This document shows positions 49,065 through 58,395 of a stretch of DNA of 64,000 nucleotides, one piece after another. Below the pieces are notes generated by a model. It was not told the DNA's origin. It saw nothing but the letters and a program-made list of their open reading frames with translations, and did no database searches. Within the stretch, counting starts at the first letter, position 1; each line of letters begins with the position of its first letter. Made by a program: the position numbers and the translations under genes. Origin of the DNA: JBOFLG01 sp051657745 (GTDB lineage: Bacteria; Actinomycetota; Actinomycetes; Actinomycetales; Dermatophilaceae); NCBI GenBank assembly GCA_051657745.1, contig JBOFLG010000117.1, positions 1-64,000 on the forward strand, in the 5' to 3' direction.

Positions 49065-49431
49065 TGGTGGAGGTGGCGGGAATCGAACCCGCGTCCACTG
49101 ACGGCAGACCAGGGCTTCTCCGGGTGCAGTGCGCTAGGGAGTTTCTCGGCCCCAGGGCTCGCGCGCACACGTTCCCTGACAGGCCCAGTCGAGTAGGAGT
49201 CCTGCACCATCCCCCGACATGACGGTGCAGCAAGATCTCTCAATGACGCTGGTGACTAGGCCGAGATCATGCCCAGGCCAGCGGACTTCGGGCTCGCTCA
49301 GGCGGCGAGGGCGAAGTCGGTGCTCTTGGAATTGGCACCTATTGGTTTGCACGGAGCGTTGACGAGATGACCGTGCATCCTCGACCCGCTTCCCACTGGT
49401 CGAACGACCAATGTCGAAACCGATCACCCCC
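49065..49431 (-). ncRNA. ssrA: transfer-messenger RNA (tmRNA)
   Basis: The 5' end GGGGGTGATCGGTTTCGACA and the 3' end TTCGATTCCCGCCACCTCCACCA fold into the tRNA-like acceptor (GGGGGTG/CACCTCC), with CCA encoded. The tag frame reads GCC AAT TCC AAG AGC ACC and continues to a TGA at 49300-49298, giving ANSKSTDFALAA. The 367-nt length is normal. tmRNA rescues stalled ribosomes with SmpB, encoded at 60.5 kb in this window. The tag ending ALAA targets products to Clp proteases. Confidence 0.97.
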
Positions 49432-49560
49432 ATGAGGGGTGCTCTCACGCTGTTCACCTGTCAAACCGGCACGATGCGCCGGCGCTCGGATCAGTATGCC
49501 CTGCAACGCGCGGTCGGCCCAGCGGATTCCCGGCCGAGCACCCCCGCAGGACGCCGCCGC

Positions 49561-52116
49561 TCAGCCGGCCTCCGTGCGGAGGCGGATGCCGTCCGGGTCC
49601 ACCGGGGCACGGAACGAGAGCCGCACCCCAACCTGCGCACCCGCAACGTCGACGGCCCACCCGTCACGCCGGATGACGGCGCGCGGCACCACGTCACCGT
49701 CCGGCTCCCAGACCCAGGCAAGGCCGACCACAGCGCCGAGCGTGGCGCTGTGGGCCGCGCTGGTCACCTGGCCGACCAGCACCCCGGCCCGCCGCACCAG
49801 CTCACCACCCCACAGCGTGACCTGCGGATCGTCGGCGACGAACGACACCAGTCGCCGCCGCGGACCGGCCGCCTTCGCCGCCTCCACCGCATCGCGCCCG
49901 ACGAAGTCGTGCGGCGTCCCCAGCTTGCAGGTGAAGGTGAGCCCGGCCTCGACCGGGTTCCGGTCCGGCCCGAGCTCGGCGCCCCACGCCCGATAGCCCT
50001 TGTCGAGCCGCAACGCGTTGATCGCGTAGTAGCCGGCCAGGCGCAGCCCGAGGTCGGACCCCGTGTCGGCCAACGCGTCCCACACCCCGGTGGCGAGCTC
50101 GGTGGGCACGGACAACTCCCAGCCCAGCTCGCCGACGTAGGTGATCCGGGTGGCGCGCACGAGCGCCGGCCCGATCGACACCTCGCGGCTGGTCGCGAAC
50201 GGGAACGCGTCGTCATCCAGCGCAGTGTGGGTGAGGCGGGAGAGCAGCTCGCGCGACCTCGGGCCCATCAACCCGAACACCGCGAGCGAGGTCGTGACGT
50301 CGTCGACCGACACCCGCCACGCGGGGTCGCGGTGGCGGCGCAGCCAGTCGGCGTCGCGCACCGGCGACCCGGCGCTGGTGACCACGAGGTACTCGGCCGG
50401 CCCGACGCGGGTCGCCGTGACGTCTGCCTCGTACCCGCCGCGCCGGTTGAGCATCCCGGTGTAGACGGCCGACCCCACCGGCCGGTCGACGTCGGCCGTG
50501 CAGACCCGCTGCAGGAGCGCCACGGCATCCGGCCCGCGCACCCGGAGCTTGCCGAAGCTGGTCTGGTCGAAGAGCGCGACGGCCGAGCGGGTGGCGCGCT
50601 GCTCGGCAGCCACCCAGTCGTGCCAGTTCTGCCGGCCCCAGCCGTACTCCGTGCCGCGAGACTCGGCCGGAACCTCCGGCGGCGCGACGTAGTTCGCTCT
50701 CTCCCAACCCAACTTGCTGCCGAACCAGGCTCCCGCCGAGGCCAGCCGGTCGTGCACCGGCGAGCACCGCAGCGGCCGCGCCGACTCAGGCTCCCGGTTC
50801 GGCCAGGGCACCGCATAGTGCAGGCCGAGCACCTCACCTACCCGCGCGCGCAGCCACGGCGTGCTCATGTGGAACGGCGCGAAGCGGCGGATGTCGACCA
50901 GGGCGAGATCCTGCTGTGGCTCGCCCGCCAGGACCCACTCGGCGAGCGCCCGCCCCGCTCCCCCGGCCGACGCGATGCCCACCGAGTTGAACCCTGCGCC
51001 GACGAAGAAGCCGGCGACGTCGGGCGACTCGCCGAGCACGAACTGGTTGTCGGGTGTGAAGCTCTCGGGCCCGTTGTACAGCTTGCGGATGCCGATGTCC
51101 TGCAACGCCGGCAGCCGGTGCTGCGCGCTCTCCATGAGCACCGAGAAGTGGTCCCAGTCCTCGTCGAGCAGCCGGAACTCGAACGGGTGCGGGATCTCCT
51201 CGGGCGCCACCCAGGGTGTGGCCTCGGGCTCGAACCCACCGACGACGAGCCCGCCGACCTCCTCCTTGTAGTAGGTCCAGCCGTCGGGATCGCGCAGGAT
51301 CGGCACGTCGCGGTGCACGCCCTCAATCGGCTCGGTGACAGCGTAGAAGTGCTCCGCACTGTGCAGCGGAACGCCGACGCCGGCCATCGCGCCCACCGCC
51401 TTGGCCCACTGGCCGGCACAGGTGACGACGACCTCACACTCGACGTCACCCGTCTCGGTACGCACACCCCGGACCCGGCGACCACCGGGTGCGGTCGGGT
51501 CGTCGACGACATCGAACCCAATGACCCGCACTCGCTCTCGGATGACGACGCCGCGGCTCCGCGCCCCTCTCGCCAGCGACTGCGTCAGGTCGGTCGGGTT
51601 CGCGGTGCCGTCGCCCGGCAGCCACACCGCACCCTGGAGGTCGTCGGTGCGCAGCAGTGGGTACAGTTCGCCGGCCTGCGTCGGCGTGAGCATCGCGCAG
51701 TCCAGGTCGTAGGCGGCGGCGTTGGCGGCGACCCGGCGCAGCGCCGTCATCCGCTCCGGGGTTCGGGCCACGATCAGCCCGCCCACCTGCCGGTACCCGG
51801 TCGACAGCCCAGTCTCGGCCTCCAGGCGCGCGTAGAGCTCGGCCGAGTACTGCACGAGGCGCGTGCCGCTCTCGGAGGCGCGCAGCAGGCCCACCAGCCC
51901 GGCAGCGTGCCAGGTGGTGCCGCAGGTGAGCGTGCCCTGCTCCAGGACCAGCACGTCGGTCTCGCCGAGCTGGGCCAGGTGGTACGCCGTGGAGGCGCCG
52001 ATGACTCCCCCGCCGACGACCACGACCCGGGCCCGGTCCGGCAGGTCCCCGGCAGCCTGGCCCTCCGCGGCCACCCCGCGAGGGCGACCCTCGCCTGGAC
52101 CGGGGGCCGTCGTCAT
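49561..52116 (-). CDS. FAD-dependent oxidoreductase with GcvT domain (dimethylglycine/sarcosine dehydrogenase-like)
   Basis: This 851-residue protein combines a DAO-type FAD domain (VVVVGGGVIGASTAYHLAQL, GTLTCGTTWHAAGLVGLLRA, PDVAGFFVGAGFNSVGIASA) with a GcvT aminomethyltransferase domain from about residue 430 (TSFGKLRVRGPDAVALLQRV, ELGWELSVPTELATGVWDAL) and a GcvT C-terminal barrel. Known relatives demethylate N-methylglycines and pass the C1 unit to tetrahydrofolate. The HW of GTTWHAAG fits covalent FAD attachment in this group. ATG 52116 overlaps the kinase stop by ATGA. It is the last gene of a coupled operon. Confidence 0.88.
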   Translation of the reverse strand: MTTAPGPGEGRPRGVAAEGQAAGDLPDRARVVVVGGGVIGASTAYHLAQLGETDVLVLEQGTLTCGTTWHAAGLVGLLRASESGTRLVQYSAELYARLEAETGLSTGYRQVGGLIVARTPERMTALRRVAANAAAYDLDCAMLTPTQAGELYPLLRTDDLQGAVWLPGDGTANPTDLTQSLARGARSRGVVIRERVRVIGFDVVDDPTAPGGRRVRGVRTETGDVECEVVVTCAGQWAKAVGAMAGVGVPLHSAEHFYAVTEPIEGVHRDVPILRDPDGWTYYKEEVGGLVVGGFEPEATPWVAPEEIPHPFEFRLLDEDWDHFSVLMESAQHRLPALQDIGIRKLYNGPESFTPDNQFVLGESPDVAGFFVGAGFNSVGIASAGGAGRALAEWVLAGEPQQDLALVDIRRFAPFHMSTPWLRARVGEVLGLHYAVPWPNREPESARPLRCSPVHDRLASAGAWFGSKLGWERANYVAPPEVPAESRGTEYGWGRQNWHDWVAAEQRATRSAVALFDQTSFGKLRVRGPDAVALLQRVCTADVDRPVGSAVYTGMLNRRGGYEADVTATRVGPAEYLVVTSAGSPVRDADWLRRHRDPAWRVSVDDVTTSLAVFGLMGPRSRELLSRLTHTALDDDAFPFATSREVSIGPALVRATRITYVGELGWELSVPTELATGVWDALADTGSDLGLRLAGYYAINALRLDKGYRAWGAELGPDRNPVEAGLTFTCKLGTPHDFVGRDAVEAAKAAGPRRRLVSFVADDPQVTLWGGELVRRAGVLVGQVTSAAHSATLGAVVGLAWVWEPDGDVVPRAVIRRDGWAVDVAGAQVGVRLSFRAPVDPDGIRLRTEAG

Positions 52117-53009
52117 CCGACCGCTCGTTCGAGCACGGCGGCGAGCCGCGGCCCCCGGAGAAACTCCTCGGCCGGGCGCAGCTTGCCGAGGCACCACTCC
52201 CAGAAGTCGAACTCGATGGCGCTGGTGTGGTGTTGGATGACGCCCCACAGCACCCAGCTGTATCGGGCCACCGCGCCCCACAACTCGGCCCGGGCGACGA
52301 ACGCGTCGTCGCGGTGGCCGAGGTAGGCGGTACACAGCGCCGCGAGCGAGTCCGGGGTGAGGCCGGCCTCGGCAGCGAGATTGCCGAGCTCGAACGGTGC
52401 GACATTCATCCCCGAGTACTCGTAGTCGACAATTCGGATGTCACCACCGTCGTCGAGGAGGTTGGCCGCCAGGAGGTCGTTGTGACACGGCACCAGCCGG
52501 TCGGGTGCCGCCCGCACCACCGCCTCGACTGGGGCGAGCAGTGGCTCGAGCTCGCGGTACCCGGCGGGCACGGCGAAGCCTCGCTCGTCGACCACGCGGG
52601 CGTAGAACCGCCGCAGCGCGAGCATGTCGAACCGGCCCAGGAACGCCGGCCCCGCATGCAGCCGCCGCACCGCGGACGCGACCCGGGGAAGGGCCGCCGC
52701 GACGTCGTCGTCGGTGCAGGTGCGGCCCGGGAGGAACTCGACCACCAGCACCCCGCGGCCCGGCAGATAGTCGACAACCGGCGCACCGACCCCGGCGCGG
52801 GCCGCCGCAACGGTATTGCGCCACTCGGCGTCCCGGTCGACCCCGAGCATGCCGGTGTGTTGCGAGGACACCCGCACGACCACGTCCAGCCCGGTCGCGG
52901 TACGGACCCGGTGGTTGTCGTTGGTCAGCCCGCCGGGCAGGGGCGTGACGACACGCTCCTGCCCGGCCAGGATCGGTACCTCGTCGAGCAACCGCTCGAG
53001 GTCGGTCAC
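52113..53009 (-). CDS. choline/ethanolamine-kinase-like aminoglycoside phosphotransferase-fold protein
   Basis: A 298-residue APH-fold kinase. PLPGGLTNDNHRVRTATG is the nucleotide loop, VVRVSSQHTGM holds the ATP-region strand, LVPCHNDLLAANLLDD is the Brenner motif with the catalytic Asp, and IRIVDYEYSGMNVAPFEL is the metal-binding DYE, all as in choline kinases and LicA. The length and the DYEY motif favour choline/ethanolamine-type substrates over aminoglycosides. GTG 53009 overlaps the permease stop by GTGA, and its own stop overlaps the oxidoreductase start by ATGA. Confidence 0.85.
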   Translation of the reverse strand: MTDLERLLDEVPILAGQERVVTPLPGGLTNDNHRVRTATGLDVVVRVSSQHTGMLGVDRDAEWRNTVAAARAGVGAPVVDYLPGRGVLVVEFLPGRTCTDDDVAAALPRVASAVRRLHAGPAFLGRFDMLALRRFYARVVDERGFAVPAGYRELEPLLAPVEAVVRAAPDRLVPCHNDLLAANLLDDGGDIRIVDYEYSGMNVAPFELGNLAAEAGLTPDSLAALCTAYLGHRDDAFVARAELWGAVARYSWVLWGVIQHHTSAIEFDFWEWCLGKLRPAEEFLRGPRLAAVLERAVG

Positions 53010-54661
53010 GCCGTCGGGCCGCCGGAGTCGACGTCGCGCGCCGTGCCGCCGTGCGCGGTCTGCCCGTGGTGCTCGAGCGCGATCTCGTCGGCGCCGCTGA
53101 CGCCCTCGGGCAGGTCGACGGTGCGCTTGGGCCCGGTGAACCACTTTTTCGCCGACAGATGCCACCCGATCCACAGGGCCAGCAGCGTGCCACCGGTCAG
53201 GATCGGCGCGTAGTTGACGAACTTCCACTCGAAGTTGTCGTTCAGCGGGTTCGCGGCCGGGGTGAACGGCAGGATGAAGTAGACCGAGACGATCGCGATC
53301 TCGGCAACCGCGAGCGGCGCCATCCACCGCCATTTGTTGCCGAGGTTCCAGGAGCCCTGGCGGAACGCGTCGCCGGCCCGCCAGCGCAGGTAGATCGGGA
53401 TGGCGAAGGCGAGGTAGAGCCCGATGACCGCTACCGAGACCACGGCATAGAACGCGGTGGGCACGATGATCGGCGCCTCCTCGGTGCCGATGTTCACCTC
53501 CAGCAGGGCCGGAATGGTGATGACCGCAGCAATGACCGAGGCCACGATCACCGCGTTGGTCGGCACCTTGCGCGAGTCGAGCCGCGCCCACAACCGCGCT
53601 CCTGGCACCGCGCCATCCCGGCTGAACGCGAACAACATCCGGCTGGTCGACGTCATGCAGGCGGTGCTGCAGAAGAACTGGCCGACGCTCGCGATGACGA
53701 GCACAGTGCCGGCCCAGCCCGAGGACAGCGCCTGGGTGAAGATCACCGCGACTCCGCCACCGCCGGCGGTCACGGCATCCGCGTCCTGGACGGCGAAGAG
53801 GAAGGCGAGCAGCAGCACCCAGCCACCGATCGCGGAGTAGAAGATCGACCGCCAGATGCCCTTGGCCGCACCGTCGGCGGCGCCTTGGGTTTCTTCCGAG
53901 AGGTGCGCCGACGCGTCGTACCCGGTGATCGTGTACTGGGTGAGCAGAAAGCCGAGCGGCAGCACGTAGAGCCAGAAGCCGAGCCCGCTGGTCTCGCCGT
54001 CAGCGAGGCCGCCGCTGTTGTTGACCCGCATGGTGAACACGTCGGCGACGCTCATGTGCTTCTCGGGGAGGAAAACCAGGATCGCGATGATGATCGCCGC
54101 GCCGGCGACGTGCCACCACACCGAGATGTTGTTGAGCATGGCAAGGATCTGCCCGCCGAAGATGTTGAGCAGGGCGGTCAGCAGCAGCACCACGAGGAAG
54201 ATCCAGAAGACCCGCTGCAGGCTGTAGCCCTGTGCCCAGGACTCGCTCATCGTGCTGAACGCGAGGTCGAAGAACGTGGCGGCTCCGTAGGCCACCGACG
54301 CGCAGACCGCGAGCAGGCCGACCAGGTTGAGCCATCCGGTGTAGTAGCCGGCCTTGGCGCCACCGAGCTTGCTTGCCCACCAGTAGATCCCACCCGAGGT
54401 GGGGTACGCCGACACGAGCTCGCTCATACACAGCCCGATGACCAGGATGAACGCCGAGATCAGCGGCCAGCCGATCGAGATAGCGATCGGGCCGCCGTTG
54501 TTCCACGCCTGGCCGAAGGTGGTGAAGCACCCAGCGAGGATGGAGATGATGGAAAACGAGATCGCGAAGTTCGAGAAGCCGGACCAGGTGCGGTTCAACT
54601 CCTGTTTGTAGCCGAGTTCGGCGAGTTGGCGTTCATCGTCGGAGAGGGGGACGTCAGGCAT
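53006..54661 (-). CDS. APC-superfamily amino acid/amine permease
   Basis: A 551-residue transporter with about 12 helices. The N terminus LAELGYKQELNRTWSGFSNF then AISFSIISILAGCFTTFG, plus SAYPTSGGIYWWASKLGG and GYDASAHLSEETQGAADGAA, match the amino acid/choline/GABA branch of the APC family. The C-terminal 60 residues are cytosolic and acidic. ATG 54661 is the start. It is the first gene of a three-gene operon, so the imported compound is probably the substrate phosphorylated or oxidised by the next two products (inference). Confidence 0.9.
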   Translation of the reverse strand: MPDVPLSDDERQLAELGYKQELNRTWSGFSNFAISFSIISILAGCFTTFGQAWNNGGPIAISIGWPLISAFILVIGLCMSELVSAYPTSGGIYWWASKLGGAKAGYYTGWLNLVGLLAVCASVAYGAATFFDLAFSTMSESWAQGYSLQRVFWIFLVVLLLTALLNIFGGQILAMLNNISVWWHVAGAAIIIAILVFLPEKHMSVADVFTMRVNNSGGLADGETSGLGFWLYVLPLGFLLTQYTITGYDASAHLSEETQGAADGAAKGIWRSIFYSAIGGWVLLLAFLFAVQDADAVTAGGGGVAVIFTQALSSGWAGTVLVIASVGQFFCSTACMTSTSRMLFAFSRDGAVPGARLWARLDSRKVPTNAVIVASVIAAVITIPALLEVNIGTEEAPIIVPTAFYAVVSVAVIGLYLAFAIPIYLRWRAGDAFRQGSWNLGNKWRWMAPLAVAEIAIVSVYFILPFTPAANPLNDNFEWKFVNYAPILTGGTLLALWIGWHLSAKKWFTGPKRTVDLPEGVSGADEIALEHHGQTAHGGTARDVDSGGPTA

Positions 54662-54906
54662 GGGGCACGCTCCAAGCTCAGGCCGGCCCGGGGCGGCCGG
54701 CGGTGGCCACGAGGGTGATGGTAAGGGCGCGGAGCCGTTATTGGTACACCTTCGAGCCATTCAAGTTGTCGCTGGCATCGCGATGTCCCGCCCGGCCGCA
54801 CCCGCACCACCGCGCGAGGCCCAGTACCCGGACTGGACGCGCGCGACATCCGCACGCCTCACTAGGGTTGGGCTGCTCGCGACGCCACCCACCCGGAGGA
54901 GCGCCC

Positions 54907-57900
54907 GTGTTCCGCAAGATCCTCGTCGCCAACCGCGGAGAGATCGCCGTGCGTGCGTTCCGAGCCGCGACCGAGCTCGGCGCCAAGACCGTGGCGGTCT
55001 TCCCGCACGAAGACCGCAACTCCGAGCATCGGATGAAGGCCGACGAGTCCTACGAGATCGGCGAAGCGGGCCACCCGGTGCGCGCCTACCTCGACCACGA
55101 AGCGGTGGTGCGCGTCGCCGTCGAGTGCGGGGCCGACGCGATCTACCCGGGGTACGGGTTCTTGTCCGAGAACCCGCTCCTCGCCGAGGAATGCGCAGCG
55201 CATGGCATCACCTTCATCGGTCCACCGGCACCGGTGTTGCACCTGGCCGGCAACAAGGCGCGGGCGATCGCCGCGGCCCGGGACGCCGGACTGCCCACCC
55301 TGCGTTCCGCGGAGCCGACCACCGACCTCGACACCCTGGCCGCCGCCGCCGCGGAGATCGGGTTTCCGGTGTTCGTCAAGGCCGTTTCCGGCGGCGGCGG
55401 GCGAGGCATGCGGCGAGTGGAAACCGCTGCAACACTGCGCGATTCACTCGAAGCCGCGCAGCGCGAGGCCGACGCCGCGTTCGGCGACCCCACCCTCTAC
55501 CTGGAACAGGCGGTGGTGCAGCCGCGGCACATCGAGGTGCAGATTCTGGCCGACCACACCGGGCGGGTCCTGCACCTGTTCGAGCGTGACTGCTCGGTCC
55601 AGCGACGGCACCAAAAGGTCGTCGAGATCGCGCCAGCGCCGAACCTCGACGTCGGCCTGCGCGACGCGATGTGCGCCGACGCGGTGCGCTTCGCCGAACA
55701 TGTCGGGTACGTCAATGCCGGCACTGTCGAGTTCCTGCTCGGCGCCGACGGTCGCTACGTGTTCATCGAGATGAACCCGCGAATCCAGGTCGAACACACG
55801 GTCACCGAGGAGGTCACCGACGTCGACTTGGTGGTCGCCCAGATGCGCGTCGCCAGCGGCGACTCCCTGGCCGAACTGGGGCTGGAGCAGGGCGGCATCC
55901 AGCCGCGCGGGGTGGCCCTCCAGTGCCGCATCACCACCGAGGACCCCGCCAACGGGTTCCGGCCGGATGCCGGGCAGATCACCGTCTACCGGTCGGCCGG
56001 CGGTGGCGGGGTACGGCTCGACGGCGGCACGGTCTTCGTCGGCGCCCAGGTGAGCCCGCATTTCGACTCGATGCTGGTCAAACTGATCTGCCGGGGCAGC
56101 GACTTCGAGGTGGCGGTGCGGCGGGCCCGGCGGGCGCTCGCCGAGTTCCGGGTCCGCGGGGTGTCCACGAACATCCCATTCCTCGAGGCGGTGCTCGCCG
56201 ACCCGGTGTTCCAGCGCGGCGAGGCCACCACGTCGTTCATCGACGAGCGGCCCGAGCTGCTGCGCGCGCGCACTCCGGCCGACCGGGGCACCAAACTGCT
56301 GCAGTATCTCGCCGAGGTCACCGTCAACCAGCCGCACGGCCCGGCGACCACCACGCTGCGGCCACGCGCGAAGCTGCCCGAGCTCGACCGCGACGCTCCC
56401 CTGCCTCCCGGCCAGCGCGACCTGCTGCGGCAGGTGGGGCCGGCGCAGTGGGCTCGAGCGCTGCGCGAGCGCACCGACGTACCGGTCACCGACACCACCT
56501 TCCGCGACGCACACCAGAGCCTGCTCGCCACCCGCATGCGGACCCGTGACCTGCTGCACGTCGCCGGCCACGTGGCTCGGATGACGCCCCAGCTGCTCTC
56601 CGTGGAGGCCTGGGGTGGTGCCACCTACGACGTCGCGCTGCGGTTTCTCTCCGAAGACCCCTGGGAGCGGCTCGCCCTGCTCCGCGAGGCAATGCCGAAC
56701 CTGCCGCTCCAGATGCTGCTGCGCGGGCGTAACACGGTGGGCTATACGCCGTACCCCACGCGGGTCACCGACGCGTTCGTCGAGGAGGCCGCACGCACCG
56801 GGCTTGACGTGTTCCGCATCTTCGACTCGCTCAACGACGTGTCCCAGATGCGGCCGGCGGTCGAGGCCGTGCTCAGCACCGGCACGGCCGTCGCTGAAGT
56901 CGCGCTGTGCTACACCGGCAACCTGCTCGACCCGCGCGAGCGGCTGTACACCCTCGACTACTATCTCCGCCTCGCCGAACAGATCGCCGACACCGGCGCA
57001 CACGTGCTCGCCATCAAGGACATGGCCGGGCTGCTGCGGGCGCCCGCAGCGACCCGACTCGTCACCGCACTTCGCGAGAACTTCGACCTCCCGGTGCACC
57101 TGCACACCCACGACACGGCCGGCGGTCAGATCGGCACCCTGCTCGCGGCCATCGACGCCGGGGTGGATGCCGTCGACGCCGCCTGCGCGACGATGGCCGG
57201 CACCACCAGCCAGCCCTCGCTGTCGGCGCTGGTCGCGGCCACCGATGGCACCGACCGGCCGACCGGGCTCGACATCGACGCGGTGTTCGCGCTCGAGCCG
57301 TACTGGGAGGCGGTGCGAGCGCTGTACCGGCCGTTCGAGTCCGGTGTGGCCTCACCGACTGGTCGGGTGTACTTCCACGAGATCCCTGGTGGGCAGCTCT
57401 CGAACCTGCGGCAGCAGGCCATCGCGCTCGGCCTCGGCGACCGCTTCGAGGAGGTCGAGGACATGTACGCGGCTGCAAACCGCATCCTCGGCAACCTGGT
57501 CAAGGTCACCCCATCGAGCAAGGTCGTCGGAGACCTCGCGCTGGCCCTGGTCGGCGTCGGCGCCGACCCGGCCGACTTCGAGGAGAACCCGACCCGATAC
57601 GACATCCCCGACTCGGTGATCGGGTTCCTCCACGGTGAGCTCGGCGACCCGCCGGGTGGCTGGCCAGAGCCGTTCCGCAGCAAGGCGATCGGCGGCCGGC
57701 CGGCGCGGCCCCACGGCACCGAGCTGACTCCCGACCAGGAGACGTCGCTGCGCACCGAGCCGCGGCGCGCCCTGAACCATCTGCTCTTCCCGGGGCCGAC
57801 CCGGGAGTTCGAGGAGAGCCGGGAACGCTACGGCAACCTTGCGGTGCTCGGCACCGTGGAATTCCTCCATGGGCTGCGACAGGGCCGGGAGTACGAGGTC

Positions 57901-58290
57901 GAGATCGAGGCCGGCAAGCGGCTACTGCTCGGCGTCAGCTCAATCGGCGAGGCCGACCGACAGGGGATGCGGGCGGTGATGTGCACCCTCAACGGGCAGT
58001 TCCGCCCCGTCCAGGTGCGGGACCGTTCAGTGCAGGCCGAGGTCAAGGCAGCCGAGAGGGCTGACCCGTCGAGGCCCGGTCACATCGCCGTCCCGTTTGC
58101 TGGGGTGGTGTCCCCGACGGTCGCGGAGGGCGACCGGGTCGAGCCCGGCACGGTCGTGGCCACCATCGAAGCGATGAAGATGGAGGCGAGCATCACCACC
58201 CCGGTCGGCGGCACCATCGAGCGGCTCGCCATCGACGGCCACCAGCAACTCGAGGGCGGCGACCTGGTGCTCGTCGTCACCCCCGACTGA
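54907..58290 (+). CDS. pyc: pyruvate carboxylase
   Basis: This 1,127-residue single-chain enzyme makes oxaloacetate from pyruvate. Biotin carboxylase (1-450): FRKILVANRGEIAVRAFRAA, FVKAVSGGGGRGMRRVE, FIEMNPRIQVEHTVTEEV. Carboxyltransferase (about 520-800): VTDTTFRDAHQSLLATRMRT, VEAWGGATYDVALRFL, HLHTHDTAGGQIGTL. Biotinyl domain: ATIEAMKMEASITTPV with the biotin Lys at 1091. GTG 54907 follows a GGAGGAGCGCCC ribosome site. It stands alone, divergent from the permease operon. Confidence 0.97.
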   Translation: MFRKILVANRGEIAVRAFRAATELGAKTVAVFPHEDRNSEHRMKADESYEIGEAGHPVRAYLDHEAVVRVAVECGADAIYPGYGFLSENPLLAEECAAHGITFIGPPAPVLHLAGNKARAIAAARDAGLPTLRSAEPTTDLDTLAAAAAEIGFPVFVKAVSGGGGRGMRRVETAATLRDSLEAAQREADAAFGDPTLYLEQAVVQPRHIEVQILADHTGRVLHLFERDCSVQRRHQKVVEIAPAPNLDVGLRDAMCADAVRFAEHVGYVNAGTVEFLLGADGRYVFIEMNPRIQVEHTVTEEVTDVDLVVAQMRVASGDSLAELGLEQGGIQPRGVALQCRITTEDPANGFRPDAGQITVYRSAGGGGVRLDGGTVFVGAQVSPHFDSMLVKLICRGSDFEVAVRRARRALAEFRVRGVSTNIPFLEAVLADPVFQRGEATTSFIDERPELLRARTPADRGTKLLQYLAEVTVNQPHGPATTTLRPRAKLPELDRDAPLPPGQRDLLRQVGPAQWARALRERTDVPVTDTTFRDAHQSLLATRMRTRDLLHVAGHVARMTPQLLSVEAWGGATYDVALRFLSEDPWERLALLREAMPNLPLQMLLRGRNTVGYTPYPTRVTDAFVEEAARTGLDVFRIFDSLNDVSQMRPAVEAVLSTGTAVAEVALCYTGNLLDPRERLYTLDYYLRLAEQIADTGAHVLAIKDMAGLLRAPAATRLVTALRENFDLPVHLHTHDTAGGQIGTLLAAIDAGVDAVDAACATMAGTTSQPSLSALVAATDGTDRPTGLDIDAVFALEPYWEAVRALYRPFESGVASPTGRVYFHEIPGGQLSNLRQQAIALGLGDRFEEVEDMYAAANRILGNLVKVTPSSKVVGDLALALVGVGADPADFEENPTRYDIPDSVIGFLHGELGDPPGGWPEPFRSKAIGGRPARPHGTELTPDQETSLRTEPRRALNHLLFPGPTREFEESRERYGNLAVLGTVEFLHGLRQGREYEVEIEAGKRLLLGVSSIGEADRQGMRAVMCTLNGQFRPVQVRDRSVQAEVKAAERADPSRPGHIAVPFAGVVSPTVAEGDRVEPGTVVATIEAMKMEASITTPVGGTIERLAIDGHQQLEGGDLVLVVTPD

Positions 58291-58316
58291 CTCACGGCCG
58301 GGATCTCCCAGCCGCC

Positions 58317-58374
58317 TCCCCCACTGAACCCGTCGCCACCACCACCGTCTCCCCCACTGAACCCCGTCGCCACC
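58317..58374. repeat. 33-bp-period direct repeat after the DUF2207 gene
   Basis: TCCCCCACTGAACCCGTCGC and the four following bases (58317-58340) recur at 58350-58374 with one extra C. On the minus strand one frame reads GFSGGDGGGGDGFSGGGGW, which resembles the Gly-rich end of the upstream DUF2207 protein. Confidence 0.7.
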
Positions 58375-58395
58375 GTCTCCGGACCCGACCAGCGG

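Noticed and set aside
49411..52326. 971-codon open frame on the plus strand opposite the FAD/GcvT oxidoreductase gene
   Set aside because: Arg/Pro/His-rich shadow of GC-rich coding DNA with no motifs; the opposite frame is a clear enzyme, and this one also overlaps tmRNA.
53051..54718. Long plus-strand open frame opposite the permease gene
   Set aside because: Composition is a complement shadow, and the minus-strand frame has 12 membrane helices.
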